From JAGXLC01 sp964461045 (GTDB lineage: Bacteria; Bacteroidota; Bacteroidia; Bacteroidales; UBA12077): a stretch of 64,000 nt of DNA. The notes below the pieces were generated by a model. It saw only the letters and a program-made list of their open reading frames with translations, did no database searches and was not told the origin of the DNA. The DNA lies in contig CAYWSJ010000001.1 of NCBI GenBank assembly GCA_964461045.1, forward strand, positions 1 to 64,000, written 5' to 3'. Shown piece after piece: positions 26,263 through 36,000 of this stretch (the first letter of the stretch is position 1; each line of letters begins with the position of its first letter). Position numbers and translations under genes: made by a program.

Positions 26263-27468
26263 TTATTTTACATGATTTAATCTTATTATTTTTTTAATAT
26301 TCTGGCGTAATCCATAAGGAACCTTTTTGCGAAAATTTTGTGCAAGCGGATATATATATTTATTTCCCAGGAATTTTGATACTTTGTTAATTGGATAATT
26401 TTTCTCTTTAGCAAGAACGAGAATTTCTTTACCCAATGGATCTTTATCATATAAAAGCGATTCTATGTATGCTCTTTTTATTCTGTTAAATCTATTGATA
26501 TCAAATACCTCTTTGTAAAGATGTTGCAAGCCCAGTATCTCTAATGTCAAGAGTGTACGTGCACATTTGAAGCACACAGAACAGTTCCTCACATTTTCCA
26601 GTGTTGTATCGGTGCAAACATAGAGATGACGGTAAGAAGGTTTTAGCTTCGCAACTTGCTCAGTCTTTTCAACCCTTGTATAATTGGAACCCACCATGAT
26701 GCAGTCCAGAGATTCTGTAGAGTATAATGAGTGAGTCAAAGGTTCTGTATACCCTATTTTATATATGTCGGAAGTAAGAAAATTACCGTAGGTATAACCC
26801 GAGGCATAAAGGTATTTGGAAAACATTTTCTGTAGAACCATAACAGATGCTACATTTCTTGGCAGAACAGAGAGAAGAAAACTTGAATCAATAATATCAT
26901 AAAGATTCGAATTGACTTTAATAAATGGTAACTCATATTCTTCTGCAAATTTTTCCAAATGGTAATAACGCTTATGGAAGAAAACGGAAGCATTGCTGCC
27001 ATGAGCACCTACGTTATTGTAAATCAGATGTGTAACCTTATAATGAGGAGGTACATTATGATTGAAATAGTAATCACTTAAGACACTAAATGAATCAATC
27101 CCTCCTGAAAATCCTGTTACTACATTTTGAGTATCTGTATTTAATAAATTCCCGTTAAAATCCTCAGGAAATATCTTTATCTCATGGAACATAGGATCTA
27201 AAAAGGTGTAAATATTCACTATATTATTTGTCAGGTTGTAATAAAGCTTCTCAGATACCGGTCCATCAAGATAAATATCTTCATTAAGCTTCATTGCATG
27301 CACAAAAAGACCAATTAGAAATGCATCAAGCGTTTCGTCTGAAACATAATCTTCATAGACCTTGTTAACTGCAAACCAAACCCTGGCTGAGCCTTCATGT
27401 GTTTCTACTTTTGAAGTAAGCTTAACCTGGTCTCCTTTTACGGATTTTTCTATCTTGTTGATTTTCAT
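26263..27468 (-). CDS. PP-loop ATPase of unknown substrate
   Basis: The 401-residue protein contains the PP-loop pyrophosphatase motif TGFSGGIDSFSVL (residues 118-130) and a cysteine triad NCSVCFKC (Cys296, 299, 302) that suggests a metal site, as in QueC-like and other alpha-hydrolase ATPases. The N-terminal 110 residues are beta-rich and resemble no domain I know. The C terminus is basic. The enzyme probably adenylates a carboxylate or carbonyl before attack by ammonia or sulfur. It is the third PP-loop enzyme in this leftward gene block, after the NadE- and AsnB-like proteins, so it may modify a sugar or acyl precursor of the polysaccharide. It overlaps no other gene and follows a 400-bp divergent promoter region. 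Confidence 0.68.
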   Translation of the reverse strand: MKINKIEKSVKGDQVKLTSKVETHEGSARVWFAVNKVYEDYVSDETLDAFLIGLFVHAMKLNEDIYLDGPVSEKLYYNLTNNIVNIYTFLDPMFHEIKIFPEDFNGNLLNTDTQNVVTGFSGGIDSFSVLSDYYFNHNVPPHYKVTHLIYNNVGAHGSNASVFFHKRYYHLEKFAEEYELPFIKVNSNLYDIIDSSFLLSVLPRNVASVMVLQKMFSKYLYASGYTYGNFLTSDIYKIGYTEPLTHSLYSTESLDCIMVGSNYTRVEKTEQVAKLKPSYRHLYVCTDTTLENVRNCSVCFKCARTLLTLEILGLQHLYKEVFDINRFNRIKRAYIESLLYDKDPLGKEILVLAKEKNYPINKVSKFLGNKYIYPLAQNFRKKVPYGLRQNIKKIIRLNHVK

Positions 27469-27869
27469 TTTAATTTATTTTAGTGATAGAAACAACAATA
27501 GGTTTACTAAACCATTTATTTAACTAAATACATTCTTATAAAGGTGGTTACTGATTAAACAATAGCACTTCAATAATATGGGCCACTCAAGCTACCTTAC
27601 TCGCTTATTTATTAACACTTGATTTTCAGCAACAAGTGTTAAGCTTTTCCTGTTAAAAAAATAAAAAGTATAAAAGACAAAATAGTACTTTTTTTTATAA
27701 AAATCAATATAACGGACTGATTATTTGGGGATAAATTTTAAAAAATAACTACAATTGCAGGTTAAATCCATATTCGTTATTGTTTTTTTCGTACCTTTAG
27801 TTTAGAAAGTTTTAGTTTAATTAACCCAATTGAATAAAACCATCTTCTGTGTCATGCAGACTTATAGCA
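27469..27869. other. Divergent promoter region
   Basis: About 400 bases between the leftward PP-loop gene and the rightward sulfotransferase gene. It is strongly AT-rich (runs near 27690-27700) and should hold promoters for both directions. I could not assign exact elements. No gene or repeat was seen. Confidence 0.5.
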
Positions 27870-28658
27870 ATGAATAAATATGATGGTTTTATGGCAAAAA
27901 AAACAAAACTTAAATCTATAAAGGCTATGAAGAAATTAATTTTTGTATTAGGAACAGGGCGTTCCGGGACTCATTTACTGGGTCGGACAATAAGCAGCCA
28001 TCCTCTTATAGAAGGCCATATCGAAGATCCTGAATATTTTCATCCCGCTGTTAATATTGCTGTAAAGCAGGATATAAGTTATAACTTTTACAATAGAATT
28101 CAGAAATACAGACTTGTAAAAAAATACAAACAATTGCTGAAGAAATCTGCCGGTGAATATATTCTGGATAAGACCCATCCTGTAATCTGGTATGCCGAAT
28201 ACTTAATGAAGAAAATTCCTGGTTCATTATTTGTTGGTATTATAAGAAATCCCTATCAAACTGTAAGCAGTATGTTGAATCATTCGGGTGTTCTGGAATG
28301 GTACGCTAAACTGCCCCAGGATAAACCTAACCGTTTTTTGGGCATTACAGAAGAAAACAAATCTTTTTTTAAAGATTTGCCACTGGAAACAAAATGTGCT
28401 TATCGCTGGCTTTCGCATAAAAGGGAACTACAAAGGCTTCAGGGTGTTCTGAAGGACCGGTATGTGTTATTTGATTACGATAACTTTTTAGAAAATCTGA
28501 ATGAAAACCTTGAAAAGTTAAGCCAGTTTCTGAAAATAAGCAACCAATTTAATCCGGAACACCTGAAAACTGAAAGTCTTGATAAATGGAAAACGTTTCT
28601 TAATGGGGTACAGATCAGAAATATTGATTCTGTTACACAGGAAATTCCAGTAGCATAG
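27870..28658 (+). CDS. Sulfotransferase family protein
   Basis: The product would transfer sulfate from PAPS to a sugar hydroxyl. Near the N terminus is the PAPS 5'-phosphosulfate loop LIFVLGTGRSGTHLLGR. Later comes the 3'-phosphate-binding segment FVGIIRNPYQTVSSMLNH, both standard for the sulfotransferase fold. From the ATG at 27870 it has 262 residues; a GTG at 27849 or the ATG codons at 27891 or 27927 are alternatives, and 27927 puts the loop directly at the N terminus as in many relatives. A sulfated polysaccharide is plausible for a marine organism. The gene converges with the ATP-grasp gene, with 13 bp between the stops. Confidence 0.82.
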   Translation: MNKYDGFMAKKTKLKSIKAMKKLIFVLGTGRSGTHLLGRTISSHPLIEGHIEDPEYFHPAVNIAVKQDISYNFYNRIQKYRLVKKYKQLLKKSAGEYILDKTHPVIWYAEYLMKKIPGSLFVGIIRNPYQTVSSMLNHSGVLEWYAKLPQDKPNRFLGITEENKSFFKDLPLETKCAYRWLSHKRELQRLQGVLKDRYVLFDYDNFLENLNENLEKLSQFLKISNQFNPEHLKTESLDKWKTFLNGVQIRNIDSVTQEIPVA

Positions 28659-28671
28659 AAATGTTTGGTTA

Positions 28672-29739
28672 TTAGCTGTAAATAGGCTTTTCATTGGTGT
28701 CTTCAAGCAAGTTAAGGTATACCGGATTATTACGGAATCCTTTTTGCGCGATTTCATGATCATTTAATCCCGGGCGAATGTTTCCCTCTATGATTAATGG
28801 ACCATCGGGTGTAATGGCCATATCCCAGCCTACTAATATGATCTGGGGTACGCTTTTAGCTGCGTATAAAGCCAATTCTTTAGCTTCCCGGAAATAGGGT
28901 ATTCTGAACCCTTTGGGTTTAAATCCCGTAACAGGATGTTTGTAATAGACTTCTCCTGTATTTTTCTCAAAACCTGTGCATATCTTATCATAAAGAATAC
29001 CATTTTCCATATCCAGCGGAATGAAACCGCCCCCGAAGGAAACATTATCAACATAAGCCTCACTTAAAGAGGCTTTCTGGGTAATTCCAAGAATCCTGGG
29101 AATTTTATCTTTGTTGGTATAGGTAACAATTCGAACACAGTTAATGCTGTTCGGATTTATTTTGTTCATTTCATCGTGCTGTATGATCTGGTTCTGATAA
29201 ATATAACCCGCTTTTATTACTTCACTGTAGATTTTGTTTAGTAACTCCCTGTCTTCTTTCAACTGCTCCGGAGTAACTTTAAAAATATTTTTTCCTCCAA
29301 AAGAATCTTCTTTTTTCTTAATAAATATAGCCTTTTCTACTGGAAGTGAGTTGATAAAACCAAGGAATTCTTCAGGCGTACCGATTAATTTTAGTTTCCC
29401 ATTTTGCACAAAAATTGCTTTATGGTTATATGCCAGCGTTTTAACCACATTGATTCCAAACTGGGAAAGATATTTCTCAAAGTTATCTTTCATTTCAAAT
29501 GCAGGCGTAAAATGCTCTTCATTAATGTCCCAATACTTTTTGTGAAGCCTGTTTGTATTAATATAATTGTTTATTTCTCCTGCATCTTCCCGGTACAGAG
29601 GTTTAATAAAGTATTGTTCAGCCAGTAAGGGTTTGGTTAATTTTAACCAGAAATACTCTTTAAGGATTTTTAGTGTCGACTTTCGTTCTTTATGCCTTAA
29701 AGCCCGTCTTATCCTCTTGGTAAAAGCCTTTAAATTCAT
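28672..29739 (-). CDS. Sugar-transfer-associated ATP-grasp protein
   Basis: The 355-residue protein matches the ATPgrasp_ST family (PF14397), found in capsule and teichoic acid loci. Visible ATP-grasp features are FIKKKEDSFGGKNIFKV (about residues 139-155), SINCVRIVTYT (about 198-208), the FGGGFIPLD stretch and the C-terminal metal-binding IEGNIRPGLNDHEIAQ (about 316-331). It should ligate an acid to an amine or similar group. The substrate is unknown; amino acid attachment to a sugar is one idea. It stands alone on the minus strand between a sulfotransferase and the Wzx flippase gene. Confidence 0.8.
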   Translation of the reverse strand: MNLKAFTKRIRRALRHKERKSTLKILKEYFWLKLTKPLLAEQYFIKPLYREDAGEINNYINTNRLHKKYWDINEEHFTPAFEMKDNFEKYLSQFGINVVKTLAYNHKAIFVQNGKLKLIGTPEEFLGFINSLPVEKAIFIKKKEDSFGGKNIFKVTPEQLKEDRELLNKIYSEVIKAGYIYQNQIIQHDEMNKINPNSINCVRIVTYTNKDKIPRILGITQKASLSEAYVDNVSFGGGFIPLDMENGILYDKICTGFEKNTGEVYYKHPVTGFKPKGFRIPYFREAKELALYAAKSVPQIILVGWDMAITPDGPLIIEGNIRPGLNDHEIAQKGFRNNPVYLNLLEDTNEKPIYS

Positions 29740-29956
29740 TTTTTATTGAATTAATGCAATATATACAATCTTGCTTTTGTAAAATAATCTACTTGCATTG
29801 AACAAGTTACAAAATAATTTAATATGCTGCCTACTATAATTAATTAATTATTTTTATTAATGAATACTTTTTTGTAACTCGCAATAAGGAATTTAGGTTT
29901 TTCGTAAAATTGATTTGCTTATGTAGGTATAGAATGATTAATAACAATTAATTTTT

Positions 29957-31387
29957 ATGTCTTTTAAAAAGGCCTTTTTTAAGAACATCTCAACCTTTGC
30001 TGTTTATAATTATCTTACACAGGGTGTTGAATTTCTGGCTACGATAGTTTTGTCAAGGTTGCTTCTTCCCGAAGAATATGGTTTTGTTGCGATGATCTAT
30101 ATTTTTGTTGGTTTTATCAGATTGTTTGCTAATTTGGGTATTGGTGTGACAGTTGTAAGATCAGATTATAGGTACACCTACCATAAACATTTGTTTAGTC
30201 TCGCGATATGGCTTGGATTTGCACTCAGCATAACCTTGTCAATGTTGTCTTACCCAATAGCTGTATTTTTTGATAATATGGAACTCATAATACCCACGAT
30301 TATAGTGTCCGTAAAATTCATCTTTGACTCTTTAACTTACATTCCTATAGCAATTCTCAATAAAAAACTCGATTTTAATTCTATTGGTAAAATAAGGTTG
30401 TCAGGAACCTCTTTTCAGATTGCGATGATGATTTTACTGGCCTTTTTGGGGTTTTCATACTGGTCTTTAATTATTCCGGTAATCTTTAATCCAATTGTTC
30501 AGTATCTTTTACTCAGAAGGAAAGTGAAATTACCTATTCGGATTTATGGTTGGAGGGCTACAAAACGGATGATCTACCGGATTCGTTCTCTCATGGGAAA
30601 TCTTTCTCTCAATAATCTTGTCAGGTACTGGTCAAATCATGCAGATAAGGTCGTGATTGGGAGACTCTATATGCAGTCTGACCTTGGTCTTTATAACAGG
30701 GCTTTTCGTTTCGTTCAGATAACCAATCATCTTATAACCGGTATTTTTAGCTCTGTGTTGTTTCCTTCACTAAAGCAATTAATCGATGAAAAGGGAGATG
30801 CAAACCGGGAATATCTCGATATTGTGAAAATCATTACATTATTTAATCTTCCGGTTGTTATTATTCTGGTGGTTCTCCCGGAAATTCTTGTCAGAATTCT
30901 CTGGGGAAATGACTGGACAGGAGTGGCGCCCTTTTTGCCTTATGTTGGCCTGATAATTATATTTAATTCAATTATTAGCACAATGGCCCCGGTATTTCTT
31001 CTTTATGGGAAAGAGCGAAATCTATTCCTTGTAAATCTTGCAAGCAGCATGATGACTATCCTACTTGTGATTGGTGGTGGTTTGTTTTCCATTATGCACG
31101 TTATTAAATTTCTTGCATTAGGCTATTTGTTTTTCACCATACCTGTGAACATCTATTTTGGTTTTTATAAATCTTTTGGATTCAAAATTGGCTTAATGTT
31201 ACGTTTTTGGATTCCAACCCTCATATTTGGAATGTTTCTTTTCATTTCTATTAGCTGCGATTCAATATTACTTAAATTACTTATAATTATTTTCTATATG
31301 GGATTTCTATTTTATGAACTAAGGGGAACTGCAAAAGAAAGCTTTAAATATTTGTTAAATCGTCTTCGTAAGAAAAAAGAAGCTTAA
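29957..31387 (+). CDS. Polysaccharide flippase (Wzx-like, MOP superfamily)
   Basis: A 476-residue inner-membrane protein with 12-14 predicted transmembrane helices and the typical Wzx/PST opening (FKNISTFAVYNYLTQGVEFLATIVLSRLL, seen over residues 8-36; LLPEEYGFVAMI follows). It should flip undecaprenyl-linked repeat units to the periplasm. The loop SNHADKVVIGRLYMQSDLGL is also characteristic. The ATG at 29957 follows an AT-rich 217-bp gap from the divergent ATP-grasp gene. The next gene, an O-antigen polymerase-like protein, starts 94 bp after it on the same strand, as expected for a Wzx/Wzy pathway together with the Wza and Wzc homologues. Confidence 0.92.
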   Translation: MSFKKAFFKNISTFAVYNYLTQGVEFLATIVLSRLLLPEEYGFVAMIYIFVGFIRLFANLGIGVTVVRSDYRYTYHKHLFSLAIWLGFALSITLSMLSYPIAVFFDNMELIIPTIIVSVKFIFDSLTYIPIAILNKKLDFNSIGKIRLSGTSFQIAMMILLAFLGFSYWSLIIPVIFNPIVQYLLLRRKVKLPIRIYGWRATKRMIYRIRSLMGNLSLNNLVRYWSNHADKVVIGRLYMQSDLGLYNRAFRFVQITNHLITGIFSSVLFPSLKQLIDEKGDANREYLDIVKIITLFNLPVVIILVVLPEILVRILWGNDWTGVAPFLPYVGLIIIFNSIISTMAPVFLLYGKERNLFLVNLASSMMTILLVIGGGLFSIMHVIKFLALGYLFFTIPVNIYFGFYKSFGFKIGLMLRFWIPTLIFGMFLFISISCDSILLKLLIIIFYMGFLFYELRGTAKESFKYLLNRLRKKKEA

Positions 31388-31481
31388 GCAAAATATTTTA
31401 ATATAAGAAATTGAAACATTGAATTTAATAAAAATTCAAATTATCTTGTTTTAAATATGTTAGTTCATTTTATAACCTCAA

Positions 31482-32786
31482 ATGGATAGATCCTTTATTA
31501 ATTGGAATGACAGTATTAAAGATACTAATTCCCCATCCAGAAAAGATTATGTCAGGCCAGCACTTATAATATTAGTTCTTGCTGGCTCTGTATATTTTTT
31601 CAGAGTAAATTTTTTAACTAAGGATATAATCTATATAGCCCAATTTTTTGTCATCGGACTGATGGGTACTGTGATTCTGTTTCAGGCAATATACTGGAAA
31701 TATGAATTGTATAGGCGAAATTTTATTTCACCTATATTTTTAATTTTTTTAGGAGTATTTCTGAGTATGATAACAGCCTATGCCTTCCACAGCCAGTCAT
31801 TTGTGATTTCGTTCTGGGCTCAGCGGTTTACGTACTTTTATCTCTTCTATTTTGTTTTGCATATTATACAGGTGCCAATTCAGACACTTGAAAAAATATT
31901 ATTTTTTGCAGGTGTTGTTTATGCTTTTGTATTTTTTGTTCAATATCTGGCTTTCCCGAAAGTCATTTTTACTGTACGACAAGGTATTGAAAGAGGAACA
32001 GTTCGTATTTTCATACCTGGTATGGCATTCATGCACCTTGCCTACTTTATGGGCCTTACAAGGGTGATCTTTTTTAATAAATTTAAATATGTTCCTTACT
32101 TGCTGCTTTTTCTGGGCATCTATATATTAACAGGAACGCGTTCTACAATTGCCGGTCCAACTATTATCACGATATTAATATTAATTTTCAGTAATAAAAT
32201 CAGATCCAGGGGAGTCATTCTTATACTTATAATTCTTTTATTGGGAGCTGCTTATTATATGTTCCAGGATATTATCGAGAATTTAATCACATTATCGGTA
32301 GAACAAAAGGAAACCGCAGAAGAGAATATCAGGGTAAGGGCAACGAGATTTTTTATGACTGATTTTTTCCCGAATAATTTTGCATATATCACCGGGAACG
32401 GGGAGGGGCACCAAGCATCTCCTTTTGGGAAAGAAATTTTCTCTTATAAAATTTTATATGGTTATTATCAATCTGATATAGGCTTAATTGGCGAATATAT
32501 AAAGTTTGGTGTTTTCTTTTTACTTGGAGCATTTATGATCCTCTATAAAGGGATTTTTCAATCTGTTGACACCAATCATAAATATGTACGTTACTTTTTC
32601 CTGCTTTTATTAATTTCAATGCCTCTTAGTGCGAATTTTACCTCACCAGACAGTATTGTGGCAATTTGTATAATGGCTTATATTCTGGACTATTTAAAGA
32701 ACAACAAAAAAGAAAAGAAAAAAGAGAAAAAACCGCTTGTATATTTTCCTGAACTGGAATACAGAAAACAAAGTTTTATTAAATAA
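31482..32786 (+). CDS. O-antigen polymerase/ligase-like membrane protein (Wzy-like)
   Basis: The 434-residue inner-membrane protein has about eleven hydrophobic segments and one larger periplasmic loop (about residues 275-330). The motif YILTGTRSTIAGPTIIT (about 210-226) is the usual signature of Wzy-C/O-antigen ligase-like proteins. It should polymerise the flipped repeat units in the periplasm. The C terminus is a lysine-rich cytosolic tail (NNKKEKKKEKK). Sequence conservation in this family is low, so the call rests on topology, the short motif and position just after wzx. A repeat unit (32806-32880) and a strong bidirectional terminator follow. Confidence 0.8.
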   Translation: MDRSFINWNDSIKDTNSPSRKDYVRPALIILVLAGSVYFFRVNFLTKDIIYIAQFFVIGLMGTVILFQAIYWKYELYRRNFISPIFLIFLGVFLSMITAYAFHSQSFVISFWAQRFTYFYLFYFVLHIIQVPIQTLEKILFFAGVVYAFVFFVQYLAFPKVIFTVRQGIERGTVRIFIPGMAFMHLAYFMGLTRVIFFNKFKYVPYLLLFLGIYILTGTRSTIAGPTIITILILIFSNKIRSRGVILILIILLLGAAYYMFQDIIENLITLSVEQKETAEENIRVRATRFFMTDFFPNNFAYITGNGEGHQASPFGKEIFSYKILYGYYQSDIGLIGEYIKFGVFFLLGAFMILYKGIFQSVDTNHKYVRYFFLLLLISMPLSANFTSPDSIVAICIMAYILDYLKNNKKEKKKEKKPLVYFPELEYRKQSFIK

Positions 32787-32805
32787 CCTTAGTTCGTTAT
32801 AAAAC

Positions 32806-32880
32806 TAAGAAACGGTTTTAATTTTAACTTGCTTTAACAAGATAACCTTGGATAGCCCCAGCCTTCAAAGACTGGAGGTT
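32806..32880 (+). repeat. Single copy of the IS200/REP-like repeat
   Basis: The head TAAGAAACGGTTTTAATTTT and the stretch TTAACAAGATAACCTTGGATAG match the left unit of the palindrome at 4775-4850 with few changes. It ends in a hairpin: CCAG-C-CTT (32858-32865) pairs with AAG-A-CTGG (32868-32875). This looks like one end of an IS200/IS605-type element or a solitary REP. No transposase gene is adjacent. Confidence 0.55.
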
Positions 32881-32932
32881 AATATGTTTTGATATATCGA
32901 GTTAAATAAGAACAAACAATTTATTGAATAAA

Positions 32933-32972
32933 AAAGCCGGTGTTTGAAGTTTAATTATCAAACACCGGCTTT
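32933..32972. terminator. Bidirectional intrinsic terminator
   Basis: A perfect 15-bp stem, AAAGCCGGTGTTTGA (32933-32947) and TCAAACACCGGCTTT (32958-32972), encloses a 10-base loop. It has an A-run before and a T-rich run after, so it can stop transcription from both the wzy-like gene and the leftward gene ending at 33007. Confidence 0.9.
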
Positions 32973-33006
32973 CTTTCAGATTAGAAGGAATTCTGCAGTT
33001 CCGATT

Positions 33007-36000
33007 TTATCGTTTAATAAACTGCTTGCTATACAATATCTCACCTTGATGCTGGATTGAAAGAATATACATGCCATTGGGCAATTTGTTTGCATTTAGC
33101 CTTAATAATTGACCATCTGTTATTCTTCCACCAACAAACTTTTCGCTCATCTGTTTTCCTTCAATAGAATATATGCTTATTCTGAGATCCTTCAAGTCTA
33201 TGTCGGATGCATAACGAACCTTCAGTTCTCCATGTGTTGGATTCGGGAAAAGTACAAAAGATACTTTTTCATTGAAATCTCCATCATCTATTGAAGTGGC
33301 CATGGCGTAAATTCTTATTTCTACTGAATCTTCTTTGGAAATAAGGTCGCCATCAGAAACTTTAAGTTTTATATATAAAGTTGTATCTGTTTCAAATTCT
33401 GGTGCATAGAAATAGGGCGAAACGGCTGTTGCATCGGAAAGATCTATTTCTTCAGGTGCATTCCATATAAACTCAATTGAATCCCCATCCGGATCATAGG
33501 ATTCGCTTCCATCAAGATATACTTTCTGCGAACCGTCTACTTCCTGATTTTCTCCTGCTATGGCTACAGGACGTGAATTCTGATCTTTAGTCTTTATTTT
33601 AACATATACACTATCCGGCTCGGATAACAGGTCTCCGTCACCAACCCTCAGATATACTGTAAGCACTGTATCTTCACTTACAGGGGGTGCTTCGAACATT
33701 GGTTGAGCTGCATATGGATCAGACAGAGTAATGAAATCTGGTGCATCCCAATAATAATTAATGCTTTCACCATCCGGATCATATGAATTACTTCCATCAA
33801 GAATTCCTGTTTGCGTTTCATATAATACTTCGTGATATCCTGCTTCAGCAATTGGCTGAAAATTATCATTCTGGTTTAAAATCGTAATGTAAACGCTGTC
33901 TGGCTCGGAAATTAAATCCCCATCACTAACCCTCAGCACAACCAGTAATGTAGTATCTTCATCCACTTCTGGTGCAGTAAAAGAAGGCTGTGCTGTTCCA
34001 GGATCAGACAAAGAAATGTTATTGGGTTCGTCCCACATGAATTCAATTGAATCTCCGTCCGGGTCATAGGATTCGCTTCCATCAAGGGTCACATTATTCA
34101 TTTCATCTCTCGACTGATCTTCCCCGGCATCGGCTACTGGTCTAGAATTCTGATCCTGATTCTTGATTTTAACATATACACTATCCGGCTCAGAGATCAG
34201 CTCTCCATCACTAACCCTCAAATATACAGTAAGTAAAGTGTCTTCGTCTACAGAAGGAGCTTCGAAAGATGGTTGAACAGCACTTGTGTCAGATAAGGTT
34301 ATAAAATCTGGTGCCTGCCACATATATTCAATATTATCTCCGTCCGGATCATATGAATTTCCTCCATCAAGGTTCCCGGTTTGCGTTTCATATAATACTT
34401 CATGATATCCTGCTTCAGCAACCGGTCTTGAATTACCTGTTTGATTGGTAATTGTAATGTTAACACTATCCGGGTTGGAAACTAAATCACCATCACTTAC
34501 AGTCAACACGATAAAGAATGTAGTATCGGCTTCAGTCGATGGAGCAATAAATGTGGGCATTTCTGCATTTGGATCGGATAATGTTATAAAACCAGGAGCA
34601 TCCCATGTAAATAAGAGTGAATCCTGATCCGGGTCATAAGAATCGGAACCATCAAGTTGAACCTGCTCGTTCTCTGATACTTCCTGATCCGGACCGGTTA
34701 TAGCTACAGGTCTTGAGTTGCCTGTTCCTAAATTATTAATGGTTACTAATACGCCATCGGGTTCGGAAGTTAATTCTCCATCACTAACCTCTAAAGTTAC
34801 GTTTAGTGTAGTATCTGAATTTACTTCAGGAGCATTAAGCACTGGTTGTTCAGCACTTGGATCGGAAAGATTAATTATGGAGGGAGTGTCCCACATAAAG
34901 CTTAGGGAGTCACCATCAGGATCGTATGATCCGCTGCCGTCAAGAACAGCTTGCTCTCCTTCATCAATGACTATATTTTGCCCTGCATCTGCTACAGGAC
35001 TATGGTTTGTACCTCCACTGCAGTTTCCCTGGTATTCAAATGCCCCGATATCGGGAATTCCATTACACGGAATTAAGTTACTATCAAAATCATAAGTAAT
35101 ACCTACATCTGTTCCATTATCAATAGCAGGCGAACTTACCTGAAGGTGAAAATTGTGATCTGCCGGGCTGACAAATTGAGGATCAGCTATTATGCCAGCA
35201 TCAAAAGACGAATTGGTTGATGAGCTAACATTCTGCAGGTTATGACTCATATCATCTGAGGAGCCATAAAATCCGATTTGAGATCCATCTGTAAGATAAA
35301 CAATATTATTTTTAATACTTGATGGATTTCCCCATAAATCTACTGCAGTTGAATTTCCATAAAAAACATTGTTATAGATCTCTGCAGTATTACCAGCCAC
35401 ATTAATTCCTGTTGTGTTGTTTATAAAATGGTTGTTGTTAAGTACTATGTCGCTGGCATGAGAATATACACCAATAGGTGCATCTTTAACAATATTTCTT
35501 CTGAAAGTGACAGTCGGAACACCAAAAAATACCCCAGCACCGCCATGATCATGAATACCAGGACCTATAAAGGTGTTGTCTTCCATCACTACTGTCTCGA
35601 CATTAACATCATCGCTTGGGTTAATAACAATTATACCGAATTTTTTACCACTGTTTGTCCGGTCAATGACTGTATTCCTGACGAAAATTGAGTCTGTGTC
35701 GTTAAACTGAATACCATCACCAGGTGCTCCATCAGGATCATCGTGATATGCCTGGTTAATATCATGTATGTAAGAGTCCTCAATAACAATATTATTTGCA
35801 TGATCGAAGTATAATCCATCAAGATAAATGTTGTAAATTTCAGTGTCTGTAATCTTGAGGCCATCAACACCAGCAGAAATACCAAAATTATAATCCCCCG
35901 TTTCCCATGTAGGAGGACTGTGTATTTCACAATTGTTAATTTCTACATCATAGCTTTTACCCTCATTACGAAATTCCATAACATGTTTTCCATCCGAAAG

